Shown here in pieces: positions 15,862 through 23,031 of a stretch of DNA of 25,568 nt. Numbering within the stretch: the stretch's first letter is position 1; each line of letters begins with the position of its first letter. The notes under the pieces were generated by a model that worked only from the letters and a program-made list of their open reading frames with translations, made no database searches and was not told the DNA's origin. The translations under genes were made by a program, and so were the position numbers. Origin of the DNA: Mailhella massiliensis (GTDB lineage Bacteria; Desulfobacterota; Desulfovibrionia; Desulfovibrionales; Desulfovibrionaceae); the NCBI RefSeq assembly GCF_020741395.1, contig NZ_DYZA01000144.1, positions 1-25,568 on the forward strand, given 5' to 3'.

Positions 15862-17463
15862 TTACTTCTTCGCCATTTCTGCTTCAAGTCCGGAAGGTGT
15901 GCAATCTTTTTCTACAAAGTTGCAGAGCATGTAGTGCCCGTCCTTCTTGACGATCTTCAACCAGGCTATGGTCAGCAGCATGGTGGGCAGAGCCATGAGA
16001 GCACCGGAGAAGTTACCGAAGATTTTGGCCACGCCGAGGCCGCCGATAGAGAGCAGACCAAGGGCCAGGAGGGCCTGCACCAGAGCCCAGAAGGAACGGT
16101 GCCAGCGGGCCGGGTCGTCGTTGACGCCCATACGCGTAGTGGCCACGGAAGAGATGACGTAGCAGCCGGAGTCCACGGACGTAGCCAGGAAGATGGTGGA
16201 GAAGGCGCAGTAGACCAGCATGACGGCCTTACCGAAGGGCAGTGTGTCGAGCACGGCCATCATGGCGGCGGGGCCGCCGGAATTCTTGAGGATGCTCACA
16301 GCATCGAGAATACCGTGGTACTGGATGTACAGGGTATAGGAAGCGAATACGCCATGAATGAGATAGCCGCCGGTGCAGGTGCCCACAAGGCCCCAGGCAA
16401 TGACTTCACGCACAGTGCGGCCGCGGGAGATACGGGCGATGAACAACCCCATGAAGGGACCGTAGCCAGCCCAGAACAGGGCATAGAAAATGGTCCAGTC
16501 GCGGGGGAAGGTGCTGTCGCTGAAAGGCGAAGTCCAGAAGTTCATGTTCCAGAAGTTGCCCACGAACTTGCCGAACGCGTTGGTAAAGATATCGAACAGG
16601 GCGGCGGTGGGGCCGCAGAGGGCACCATAGGCCACCATGCCGAGGGCGATGACTACGTTGATATCGGAGAGCACCTTGATGCCCTTGTTCAGGCCGGACC
16701 ACACGGACCATGCGGCCACGCCGGCGCTCACGATGAGCACCACGATTTCCACAGTGAAGGAAGGTTTGATGCCGAAAATCTGCTCCAGAGCCGCTTCCAC
16801 GGTGGGCAGGGAAATGCACATGGTCACGGCCGTGCAGAACAGCAGGCCGAGGATGAAGAATACGTCGCAGGCGCGGCCGATGAAGCCGTTGGTCTGCTTG
16901 CCGAGCACAACTTCCGAAGCCGCAGAAATACGCAGTACGGGCTTGCGGCGGATATGGAACAGATAAGCGATGGGCAGGGCGGTGATGAAGTAGGTGCACC
17001 AGGCATTGGGGCCCCAGTGCAGCAGCATGTAGGTAAGCGCCCAGTCAAAGGATGCCGTGCTCAGAGGTTCCGCGTACTGGGGCGGGGTGATGAGGTCCCA
17101 CAGAGGTTCCACGATGGACCAGAACATCACCGCGCCGGCCACGCCGGAACAGAAGATCATGGCCACCCAGGAAGGCAGAGAATACTGGGGCTTTTCGCCA
17201 GGATCACCGAACTTGATATCGCCGTAGCGGCTGCACGCAAAATAGATGCACAGGACGATGAGCCCCACGGTGATCCACAGATACAAAGAACCGAACTTGA
17301 TGCTGAACGGCGTGTAAATGGCCCCGATGAGCTCTTCCGAAGCCTTGGGGAAAAACAGCATAGGCAGGGCGATCAGCAGCACGCCGATCATAGCCGGCCA
17401 GAATATGCCTTTTTCCGGTCGGAGGTCGTTTTCCTGCTCGTGACTGGGGGTAGAAGTTGCCAT
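15862..17463 (-). CDS. BCCT-family transporter with divergent substrate box
   Basis: A 533-residue inner-membrane carrier of the betaine/choline/carnitine family with about 12 spans. Diagnostic motifs are MFWSIVEPLWD (~residues 113-123), the TM8 block WTIFYALFWAGYGPFMG (~323-339) and the family signature FIARISRGRTVRE (~341-353). The BetP-type aromatic box (YWAWWISW) is changed to YALFWAGY, so two of its tryptophans are lost, and the glycine-rich TM3 stretch reads GVAGAVMFWS. Both suggest a substrate other than glycine betaine. The cytoplasmic tails are short, without the long osmosensing C-terminus of BetP, so a nutrient role is more likely than osmoprotection. I chose the ATG at 17463, with GAGGAG upstream, over 17496. 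The gene is divergent from the phosphohydrolase operon and has its own consensus sigma-54 promoter, implying joint control. Confidence 0.93.
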   Translation of the reverse strand: MATSTPSHEQENDLRPEKGIFWPAMIGVLLIALPMLFFPKASEELIGAIYTPFSIKFGSLYLWITVGLIVLCIYFACSRYGDIKFGDPGEKPQYSLPSWVAMIFCSGVAGAVMFWSIVEPLWDLITPPQYAEPLSTASFDWALTYMLLHWGPNAWCTYFITALPIAYLFHIRRKPVLRISAASEVVLGKQTNGFIGRACDVFFILGLLFCTAVTMCISLPTVEAALEQIFGIKPSFTVEIVVLIVSAGVAAWSVWSGLNKGIKVLSDINVVIALGMVAYGALCGPTAALFDIFTNAFGKFVGNFWNMNFWTSPFSDSTFPRDWTIFYALFWAGYGPFMGLFIARISRGRTVREVIAWGLVGTCTGGYLIHGVFASYTLYIQYHGILDAVSILKNSGGPAAMMAVLDTLPFGKAVMLVYCAFSTIFLATSVDSGCYVISSVATTRMGVNDDPARWHRSFWALVQALLALGLLSIGGLGVAKIFGNFSGALMALPTMLLTIAWLKIVKKDGHYMLCNFVEKDCTPSGLEAEMAKK

Positions 17464-17523
17464 GACTCTCTCCTCTCTCTCAAAGGTTTTCAGCAAAAGC
17501 TGCCTATAGTCTGGACATGGTTA

Positions 17524-17539
17524 AGCAAAGATTGTGCCA
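17524..17539 (-). promoter_or_regulatory. Sigma-54 promoter of the BCCT gene
   Basis: The minus strand reads TGGCACAATCTTTGCT, a full match to the TGGCAC-N5-TTGC consensus with correct -24/-12 spacing. Transcription would start near 17513, about 50 bases upstream of the ATG at 17463. A sigma-54 activator is encoded in the same neighbourhood. Confidence 0.88.
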
Positions 17540-17609
17540 AAAAACTTTTTTAGATCTATCCTAGTAATATCATTATATTTATAAAATAATATAATGCCGG
17601 TTCCCACAC

Positions 17610-17631
17610 TTTGCGACATTTCTTTCGCAAA
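17610..17631. promoter_or_regulatory. Palindromic activator-site candidate 1
   Basis: TTTGCGA (17610-17616) and TCGCAAA (17625-17631) are perfect inverted repeats around an 8-bp spacer. Its central 16 bases match site 2 at about 11 of 16 positions. It sits 70-110 bp upstream of the BCCT sigma-54 promoter, the usual range for enhancer sites. Confidence 0.6.
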
Positions 17632-17633
17632 TT

Positions 17634-17649
17634 ACGACATATTTGTCGT
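17634..17649. promoter_or_regulatory. Palindromic activator-site candidate 2
   Basis: ACGACA-TATT-TGTCGT is a perfect 16-bp dyad. The inner 12 bases recur exactly at site 3. It starts only 3 bp after site 1, an arrangement suited to cooperative binding of a sigma-54 activator through its Fis-type HTH. Confidence 0.68.
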
Positions 17650-17703
17650 TATAATATAACATTCTGAAAATCATAATAATTTTTATATTTCACAGCCAAT
17701 CGT

Positions 17704-17715
17704 GACATATTTGTC
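17704..17715. promoter_or_regulatory. Palindromic activator-site candidate 3
   Basis: GACA-TATT-TGTC repeats the core of site 2 exactly, 70 bp away. It lies about 145 bp upstream of the plus-strand sigma-54 element at 17861, so sites 2 and 3 could serve both divergent promoters. Confidence 0.62.
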
Positions 17716-17860
17716 CTTTTTTTGCAAAGCTCCGGGGACAAGCTTGTGTCTTTTTCAGCGGAGCCGATGCTTCCCCGTCGCCGGGACAGCATGCCAACCT
17801 GTTCATTTTTTTGGAAATTATTTTTATTTTCCCAGATATCCCCGAATTTTTCACAGTCTT

Positions 17861-17876
17861 TGGCACGCTTTTTGAA
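17861..17876 (+). promoter_or_regulatory. Probable sigma-54 promoter of the phosphohydrolase operon
   Basis: TGGCAC-GCTTT-TTGAA matches the -24 element exactly and the -12 element except that its GC reads GA. Transcription would start near 17886, about 58 bases before the ATG at 17945. The deviation at -12 lowers confidence, but the position, the divergent consensus promoter and the shared palindromes support it. Confidence 0.62.
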
Positions 17877-17944
17877 TTCTGAAAAAGCGGGAACGGCGTT
17901 CCCTCCCCAAGCACACGACCACTAAACTTTGCAAGGAGTTTTAC

Positions 17945-19831
17945 ATGTCGCCCAAAGCCAAAAGAGCCGCACTCATCGGTTATGACTGCCTTATCCCCAA
18001 ACGCCTTGAAGCGATGCTCGCCCAGGGCGGCCTGGACAACTTCCGCAAATTCATGGCGGAAGGCAGCTTCATCCCCGAAGGGTACAACCTGCCCACCGTC
18101 ACGCCGCCCTCCTGGGCCACCATCTGCACGGGCGCCTATCCCCGCACCCACGGCGTGGAAGACTACTACTATTATCACGAAGGCCGCAGCCTTGATTACA
18201 AGGAAACCTCCCAGGCCTTCGGTTCCGACATCCTGACCGCCCAGACCATCTGGGACGCGTGGGACAAGGAAGGCAAGAAGTGCATCGTGGTGAACTACCC
18301 CATGTCCTGGCCTTCCCACATGAAGAACGGCATCCTGGTCATGGGCCAGGGCCTTTCCCCGGCCGAAACCCGCTGGCCCCTGCACGGCAATGAACACAAG
18401 GAATTCCTTGCCTCGGAAAGCGTGATCTCCACCGACTACTATCCCATGGGCGTTCAGGGCCGCTTCGACGACGCCAAGGGCTGGAAGAACCTGCCCGACT
18501 GCGACGAGCCCCTAGAAATGGAAGTGAAGATGCACTTCAAGGAATCCATCGAGCCTCTCAAGGATCAGGTCTGGTACGGCCTCGCCTGGGAAAGCGGCGA
18601 CGACGGTTTCGACACCTTCGCCCTCTGCCCTGAAAAGGACTACTCCAAGGCCTTCTTCACCATCAAGGTAGGCCAGTGGAGCGAACCCGTGCAGCACGAC
18701 TTCACCATCGCCGCCGACGGCCGCACTGAAAAGGGTGTGTTCCGCTGCAAGCTGATGCAGCTTTCCGACGACGCTGAAGAATTCAAGCTCTATGTCTCCG
18801 GCATCGCGGGCCGCATCGGCTTCATCTCTCCCGCCTCCGCCGCCGACCAGATCGACCTTTCCAAGCAGATCACGGCTAACGATATCGGCCTGGTGGCCTA
18901 TCTGCACGGTATCATCGACACCGACACCGTGTGCGAGCTTGTGGAATTCCACAGCGCCTGGCTCTGGAACACCGTGAAGTGCCTGCTCACCGCCAATCCC
19001 GACTGGGATCTGTTCTACATGCACTCCCATCCCATCGACTGGTTCTACCACGGCTGGCTGAGCGAACTCGACAGCAAGGATCCTGAAGTACGCGCCCGCG
19101 CCGAAAAGATGGAACGCCACATCTACACCGTGGAAGACCGCCTGCTCGGCAACCTCATGGACCTCATGGGAGAAGAAACCCTCATGTGCGTGTGTTCCGA
19201 CCACGGGGCCACCCCCATGGGTCCCATCCTCAACACCGCCCACGCCCTGAAGGAAGCCGGCCTGTGCTCCTACGAGCCCAAGAAGTCGGAAAACTACTGG
19301 GATATCTATGAGGAGACCGAAGGCTTCAACTACGTTCTCGACGTCACCAAGTCCCTCGCCGTGCCTCAGCGCTACATGTTCGTGTATGTGAACCTGAAGG
19401 GCAAATACCCCGGCGGTATCGTGGAACCGGAAGACTATGAAAACGTGCGCGACCGCATCATCAATGCCCTGCTCGACTACAAGCATCCCGAAACCGGCGA
19501 ACGCCCCGTGCTGCTCGCCGTGCGCAAGGAAGATGCCCAGGTCTTCGGCATGGGCGGCGCTCAGGCCGGCGACGTGGTCTATGTGCTCAAGCCCGAATAC
19601 ATGGCTGAACACGGCTACGGCCTGCCCACCGGCGAATCCGGCTGCGGCAGCCTGAAGAACCTGCTCATGTTCCGCGGTCCCAACATCAAGAAGGGCTACC
19701 GCTACCCCCGTCCCCGCTGGCTGGCCGATATCGTGCCCACCCTCTGCTATATCACCGGCAATCCCGTTCCTGCCGATGCCGAGGGCGCACCCATCTACCA
19801 GATCATGGAAGATCCGAACCTCGTCAAGTAA
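17945..19831 (+). CDS. AP-superfamily phosphohydrolase/phosphomutase-like protein (COG3379 type)
   Basis: A 628-residue, apparently cytoplasmic, metal-dependent hydrolase or transferase of the alkaline phosphatase superfamily (type I phosphodiesterase class). Metal and nucleophile sites seen: D14 (IGYDC), T53 as likely nucleophile (LPTVTPPSWATICTG), D365 and H369 (HPIDWFYH), and D419-H420 (CSDHGAT). The usual last histidine ligand before GSL is absent; the segment reads PTGESGCGSLKNLL, with Cys567 and Glu564 nearby. A ~200-residue insertion (about 160-340) forms a cap that would set substrate choice. There is no signal peptide and no CxPxR sulfatase motif, so a formylglycine sulfatase is excluded. 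The start has AAGGAG at good spacing. Codon use is strongly biased to C-ending codons, suggesting high expression. It heads the operon divergent from the BCCT gene. The substrate is unknown; a phosphate, phosphonate or related ester or anhydride is expected from the family. Confidence 0.85.
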   Translation: MSPKAKRAALIGYDCLIPKRLEAMLAQGGLDNFRKFMAEGSFIPEGYNLPTVTPPSWATICTGAYPRTHGVEDYYYYHEGRSLDYKETSQAFGSDILTAQTIWDAWDKEGKKCIVVNYPMSWPSHMKNGILVMGQGLSPAETRWPLHGNEHKEFLASESVISTDYYPMGVQGRFDDAKGWKNLPDCDEPLEMEVKMHFKESIEPLKDQVWYGLAWESGDDGFDTFALCPEKDYSKAFFTIKVGQWSEPVQHDFTIAADGRTEKGVFRCKLMQLSDDAEEFKLYVSGIAGRIGFISPASAADQIDLSKQITANDIGLVAYLHGIIDTDTVCELVEFHSAWLWNTVKCLLTANPDWDLFYMHSHPIDWFYHGWLSELDSKDPEVRARAEKMERHIYTVEDRLLGNLMDLMGEETLMCVCSDHGATPMGPILNTAHALKEAGLCSYEPKKSENYWDIYEETEGFNYVLDVTKSLAVPQRYMFVYVNLKGKYPGGIVEPEDYENVRDRIINALLDYKHPETGERPVLLAVRKEDAQVFGMGGAQAGDVVYVLKPEYMAEHGYGLPTGESGCGSLKNLLMFRGPNIKKGYRYPRPRWLADIVPTLCYITGNPVPADAEGAPIYQIMEDPNLVK

Positions 19832-19841
19832 ATGCGCCTTT

Positions 19842-19869
19842 GCCGGGAGGTTTCCCCTCCCGGCTTTCT
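19842..19869 (+). promoter_or_regulatory. Intercistronic hairpin after the phosphohydrolase gene
   Basis: GCCGGGAGG (19842-19850) pairs with CCTCCCGGC (19856-19864), followed by TTTCTC. It may partly terminate the transcript or protect the 3' end of the first gene's mRNA, making that product the most abundant of the operon. Confidence 0.68.
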
Positions 19870-19916
19870 CCGGACACAACGGCATACGCCGCAACCATAT
19901 TTGAAGGAATACCGTC

Positions 19917-20447
19917 ATGGCTGAAAAGAAAGCAATCCTCGTGCTCAATGCTTCCGCCGACTCTCTGAAGAAAGCCGCCCTGCTCCCCAACGCCGACTGC
20001 GCCGGCCTTGCTGAAGCCGCCGAAGCCCTCGGCGCGGTAAAGACCGATGCCGAAGGCATCGCCGCCGCCCTTGAAGCTTCCGCGGAAACCGTGCTCGTCA
20101 TGGCTGAAGGCGACGCCGCCCTCGCCGCCGCTGTGGAAGCCGCCGATCGCCGCACTCTCATCGTGGCGGCCAATGCCTCCGGCGCCGCCTTCCAGGGCCT
20201 CGCCATCAACGGCAAGATCGGCAACGTGGAACGTGCCGTCACCGCTCAGGATATCGCCGTCACCATCGCCACTATCGCCGACCTGCCCATTTCCGAAAGC
20301 TGCACCGGCGCCATCATCTACCAGGTGATGAAGAACCCCAACCTGAAGCTCGATGAAATCAAGAAGCTCAAGGAAGCCATTGCCCGCATGGAATCCGTGA
20401 TCCAGCGCGACAACCGTGAACCCTGGGACAAGCACGACTGCGCCTAA
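19917..20447 (+). CDS. Unknown 176-aa protein resembling the C-terminus of the upstream phosphohydrolase
   Basis: I do not recognise a named family. The middle and C-terminal part (RTLIVAANASGAAFQGLAIN, then DIAVTIATIADLPISE, GAIIYQVMKNPNLK) aligns by eye with the last ~55 residues of the preceding enzyme (DIVPTLCYITGNPVPADAEG, APIYQIMEDPNLVK). None of the catalytic Asp, His or Thr motifs are present. The N-terminal 90 residues are Ala/Glu-rich (LAEAAEALGAVKTDAEGIAA) and look like alternating helices and strands. A charged helical tail (LDEIKKLKEAIARMESVIQR) ends in WDKHDCA. It has a GAAGGA ribosome site and the same C-rich codon bias as its neighbour, so it looks selected rather than decayed. 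A non-catalytic partner or regulatory subunit of the enzyme is possible (inference). Confidence 0.8.
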   Translation: MAEKKAILVLNASADSLKKAALLPNADCAGLAEAAEALGAVKTDAEGIAAALEASAETVLVMAEGDAALAAAVEAADRRTLIVAANASGAAFQGLAINGKIGNVERAVTAQDIAVTIATIADLPISESCTGAIIYQVMKNPNLKLDEIKKLKEAIARMESVIQRDNREPWDKHDCA

Positions 20448-20470
20448 TCACAAGGCTTTTCCTCTCTCCG

Positions 20471-20508
20471 GCGCCCGGAGCACGCGCCGCGTACTTCCGG
20501 GCGCTTTT
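20471..20508 (+). terminator. Terminator-like hairpin inside the operon
   Basis: GCGCCCGGA (20471-20479) pairs with TCCGGGCGC (20496-20504), followed by TTTTCTTT. It lies between the 176-residue protein and the OsmC-like gene. It is probably a partial terminator, which would give the downstream redox genes less transcript unless they have a promoter of their own. Confidence 0.65.
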
Positions 20509-20543
20509 CTTTCATCTTCAGCCCATCACACAAGGAAACAGCC

Positions 20544-20975
20544 ATGCAGCTTACCGTCGCCTACCACAGAAACGGGGATGTTCATACCATTGAAACCGGT
20601 GGCGCAGCCCTCGGCAACATCGTCATCGACAACACCAATGTGCCCGCCGATCAGCGCGGCGGCACGGCCAAGCAGCTTCTCGGCTCTGCTGCCCTGTACT
20701 GCTATGCCGCAGCCCTCAACGCCGCTATGGAAGCCAGAGGCCTCAAGTACAACAGCCTCGACCTTACCGCCCTCATGGACGTGGACGCCAATGAAAAAGG
20801 CCAGAGCCGCGTGCTGAAGATCACCATCACCGCCAATGTGGGCATTGACGAGGAAGACCTCGACCTCTTCGACCGCGTGGCCCGCGTCATGAAAAACGGA
20901 TGCCTGGTCACCGGATCCCTGCACGACGGCATTGAAATGGAGTACAAGCTCAACCCCGTCTGTGAAGACGACTAG
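20544..20975 (+). CDS. OsmC-family thiol protein
   Basis: A 143-residue OsmC/Ohr-fold protein. The two catalytic cysteines are at the expected places: C53 (GSAALYCYAAAL) on the central helix and C120 (KNGCLVTGSL), 67 residues apart as in characterised OsmC proteins. QRGGTAKQLLGSA precedes the first cysteine in place of the usual TPEELL. Known OsmC and Ohr enzymes reduce organic hydroperoxides and are re-reduced by lipoylated proteins through dihydrolipoamide dehydrogenase. Here both of those partners are encoded immediately downstream, which supports a lipoyl-dependent thiol reaction. In an anaerobe the substrate could also be a persulfide or disulfide. An AAGGAA ribosome site is present. Assignment to the OsmC family is firm; the substrate is inference. 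Confidence 0.85.
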   Translation: MQLTVAYHRNGDVHTIETGGAALGNIVIDNTNVPADQRGGTAKQLLGSAALYCYAAALNAAMEARGLKYNSLDLTALMDVDANEKGQSRVLKITITANVGIDEEDLDLFDRVARVMKNGCLVTGSLHDGIEMEYKLNPVCEDD

Positions 20976-21104
20976 CCTTCCCTGAAAAAAAGCGCTTTTC
21001 TTATGCCGCGCCCATCCTCTGCCGCCGCGCCGTGGCCGGTTTCTTCCTTCGGCAGCGCGCCCCTCGGGATCGGTGCGGCAAACCTGTAAAAAAAGGCTGT
21101 TTCC

Positions 21105-22523
21105 ATGCGTATTACTGTCATAGGCGCAGGCCCCGGCGGCTACACGGCCGCCTTCGACGCCGCAAAACGCGGCGCGGAAGTCACCCTCGTGGAATCCCGG
21201 TGGCTCGGCGGAACGTGCCTCAACTGCGGCTGCATCCCCACCAAGACACTGAAATCCTCGGCGGAAGCCCTGGAAACCGTTCATCGCGCAAAGGAGTTCG
21301 GTATCCTTTGCGAAGGCGAGCCTTCCGTGGACATGCCCTCCGTCATCGCCAGAAAGCGCAAGGTATCCGAAACCCTGCGCGGGGGCCTCGAAAAAACCTG
21401 CCGGAAGCTCAAGGTGAAAGTCGTCATGGGCCGCGGCCGCGTGGTGAGCGCAAATCTCGTGCAGGCCACCCTTGCCGACGGTACGGTGCAGGATATCGAA
21501 GGCGACAGAGTCATCATCGCCACCGGCTCCAACGTGCTGAACCTCCCCTCCCTTCCCGTGGACGGCAAGTACATCCTTTCCAGCAACGAAGCGCTGGAGC
21601 TTGAGCATGTGCCTGCGAGCCTCATCATCGTGGGCGGCGGCGTGGTCGGCACGGAGCTGGCCTTCATCTTCCGCGCCTTCGGCAGCGAAGTAACCATTGT
21701 GGAAGGCCAGAACCGCCTCCTGCCCGTGCCCTCCGTGGATGAGGAAATGAGCAGGCTTCTTCTTCGCGAAGCCAAGAAGAAGGGCATCAAGGTGGAGCTC
21801 TGCCGCACTGTGAACTCGACGAAGGTGGAAGGCGGCAAGGTCTATGCCGACCTCGGCCCCTCGCCCTTCCTCGCGCCCGAGCTTGTGCCCGCCTCGGCCA
21901 AAAAGCCCGCCACCCTTGAGGCCGACTGCATCTTCATGACTATAGGCCGCGTGCCAGTCACCGACGGCCTCGGCCTTGCGGAAGCGGGGATTGCCACGGA
22001 CAAACGCGGTTACATCACCGTGAACGATTACCTCGAAACTTCGGCGCCCGGCATCTACGCCATAGGCGATATTCTCGGCCCGGCGCGCATCATGCTCGCG
22101 CACATGGCTTCGGCCGAAGCCCATGCGGCCGTGGCCAACATCTTCGGAGCAAGCGAAAAGCCGAACTACGACGTGGTGCCCTCCGGCATCTTCAGTTCCC
22201 CGGAAATCGGCGACGTGGGCCTCACCGAAGCCCAGGCCCGGGACAAGGGCTTCGACGTGGCCACCTCGGAATTCCAGTTCCGCGAGCTCGGCAAGGCGCA
22301 GGCCATGGGCGAGCTGCCCGGCGTGTTCAAACTCGTGGCCGACAAGGCGAGCGGAAAGCTCCTCGGCGCGCACTTTGCCGGAGCCCATGCCACCGACCTC
22401 ATCGCCGAGTGCGCCCTCGCCCTTGAGATGGGCGCAAAGGTCGCCGACATAGCCCGCACCATCCACGCCCACCCCACCCTGGCCGAAGGCGTGATGGAAG
22501 CTGCCGCAGGTATCGCGGAATAA
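21105..22523 (+). CDS. lpdA: Dihydrolipoamide dehydrogenase (E3-type)
   Basis: A 472-residue FAD-dependent disulfide oxidoreductase that links dihydrolipoyl groups to NAD(H). It has the FAD site GAGPGGYTAAFDAAKRGAEV, the redox pair C38/C43 in GGTCLNCGCIPTKTL (with an extra C41 between them), the NAD site IIVGGGVVGTELAFIFRAFG with an acidic strand end (VEG), the second FAD motif YAIGDI, and the catalytic dyad H456/E461 in HAHPTLAEG. Length is normal. The ribosome site is weak (AAAGG). It lies 22 bp before the lipoyl-carrier gene, and no E1/E2 or glycine-cleavage P/T genes are in the window, so its partner here is most likely the adjacent H protein and perhaps the OsmC protein. Other lipoyl complexes elsewhere in the genome could share it. 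Confidence 0.93.
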   Translation: MRITVIGAGPGGYTAAFDAAKRGAEVTLVESRWLGGTCLNCGCIPTKTLKSSAEALETVHRAKEFGILCEGEPSVDMPSVIARKRKVSETLRGGLEKTCRKLKVKVVMGRGRVVSANLVQATLADGTVQDIEGDRVIIATGSNVLNLPSLPVDGKYILSSNEALELEHVPASLIIVGGGVVGTELAFIFRAFGSEVTIVEGQNRLLPVPSVDEEMSRLLLREAKKKGIKVELCRTVNSTKVEGGKVYADLGPSPFLAPELVPASAKKPATLEADCIFMTIGRVPVTDGLGLAEAGIATDKRGYITVNDYLETSAPGIYAIGDILGPARIMLAHMASAEAHAAVANIFGASEKPNYDVVPSGIFSSPEIGDVGLTEAQARDKGFDVATSEFQFRELGKAQAMGELPGVFKLVADKASGKLLGAHFAGAHATDLIAECALALEMGAKVADIARTIHAHPTLAEGVMEAAAGIAE

Positions 22524-22545
22524 CAAAAAAACAAGGAGAACTCCC

Positions 22546-22941
22546 ATGGCCAAGACCGTTGCGGAACTCAGCCTCCCCGCGAACCTCAAGTACACCGACG
22601 AACATATCTGGGCCCGCGTGGAAGGCGATGAAATCGTCGTCGGTGTGAGCGACTACGCTCAGGACCAGCTCGGCGAAGTGGTCTATGTCGACCTTCCCTC
22701 CGAAGGCGACAGCTTCGGCGCGGGCGATGAATTCGGCGAAGTGGAATCCATCAAGTCCGTGAACAAGCTCTTCATGCCCGTCTCCGGCGAAGTCACCGCC
22801 GTGAACGGCGAGCTGGCCGACACTCCCACCCTGCTCAACGCCTCCTGCTATGAAAAGGGCTGGCTCATCCGTGTGAAGCCTGAAGACATGGCCGCCGTGG
22901 ACGCCCTCATGTCCGCCGACGCCTACAAGGCCTCCCTGTAA
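22546..22941 (+). CDS. gcvH: GcvH-type lipoyl carrier protein
   Basis: A 131-residue H-protein homologue. It shows LKYTDEHIWARVEGDEIVVG, the conserved DYAQDQLGEVVYVDLP, the lipoylation site VESIKSVNKLFMP with Lys70, and the C-terminal NASCYEKGWLIRVKP. In the glycine cleavage system this protein carries the aminomethyl group between the P, T and L proteins. Here L is adjacent but P and T are not in the window, so it may be a dedicated carrier like those seen with sulfur-oxidation (LbpA) or stress (GcvH-L) loci. A strong AAGGAG site precedes the ATG. Cys99 in ASCYEKG is unusual next to the carrier surface. It ends the operon at a palindromic terminator. Confidence 0.92.
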   Translation: MAKTVAELSLPANLKYTDEHIWARVEGDEIVVGVSDYAQDQLGEVVYVDLPSEGDSFGAGDEFGEVESIKSVNKLFMPVSGEVTAVNGELADTPTLLNASCYEKGWLIRVKPEDMAAVDALMSADAYKASL

Positions 22942-22955
22942 GCCTTTCCCCGCAT

Positions 22956-22993
22956 GATAAGGGCCGCCTTTTCCGGAAAAGGCGGCCCTTATC
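22956..22993. terminator. 38-bp perfect palindrome between convergent genes
   Basis: Positions 22956-22974 are exactly complementary to 22975-22993 with no spacer, including GGGCCGCC/GGCGGCCC arms. It lies between the convergent stops of the lipoyl-carrier gene (22941) and the sigma-54 activator gene (23032). RNA from either strand forms the same hairpin and ends in CCCTTATC, so it is probably a bidirectional terminator without a long U tract. Confidence 0.78.
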
Positions 22994-23031
22994 GCGGAAA
23001 ATCCGCGCTCGAAAGAGAGGAGAGAAAGACT

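Noticed and set aside
15316..17553. A 745-codon plus-strand frame opposite the BCCT gene
   Set aside because: Its sequence is His/Gly/Glu-rich low complexity, the reverse reading of a GC-rich membrane protein gene. The minus-strand BCCT frame has clear family motifs and a promoter.
17945..19831. Choline-sulfatase type enzyme paired with the BCCT transporter
   Set aside because: Sulfatases need a CxPxR or SxPxR formylglycine site. Here the nucleophile region reads PTVTPPSW with threonine, so a sulfatase is not supported.
19917..20447. Selenoprotein or glycine reductase subunit (GrdA-like) reading of the 176-residue gene
   Set aside because: There is no in-frame TGA and no GrdA-type motif; similarity to the C-terminus of the preceding AP-fold protein explains it better.
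22524..22545. Glycine riboswitch before gcvH
   Set aside because: Only 22 bp separate lpd and gcvH, far too short for a glycine aptamer, and the 129-bp gap before lpd shows no matching conserved core.
20526..22595. A 689-codon minus-strand frame across the OsmC and Lpd genes
   Set aside because: It has no recognisable domains and is antisense to two genes with intact catalytic motifs. High GC at third positions opens such frames by chance.
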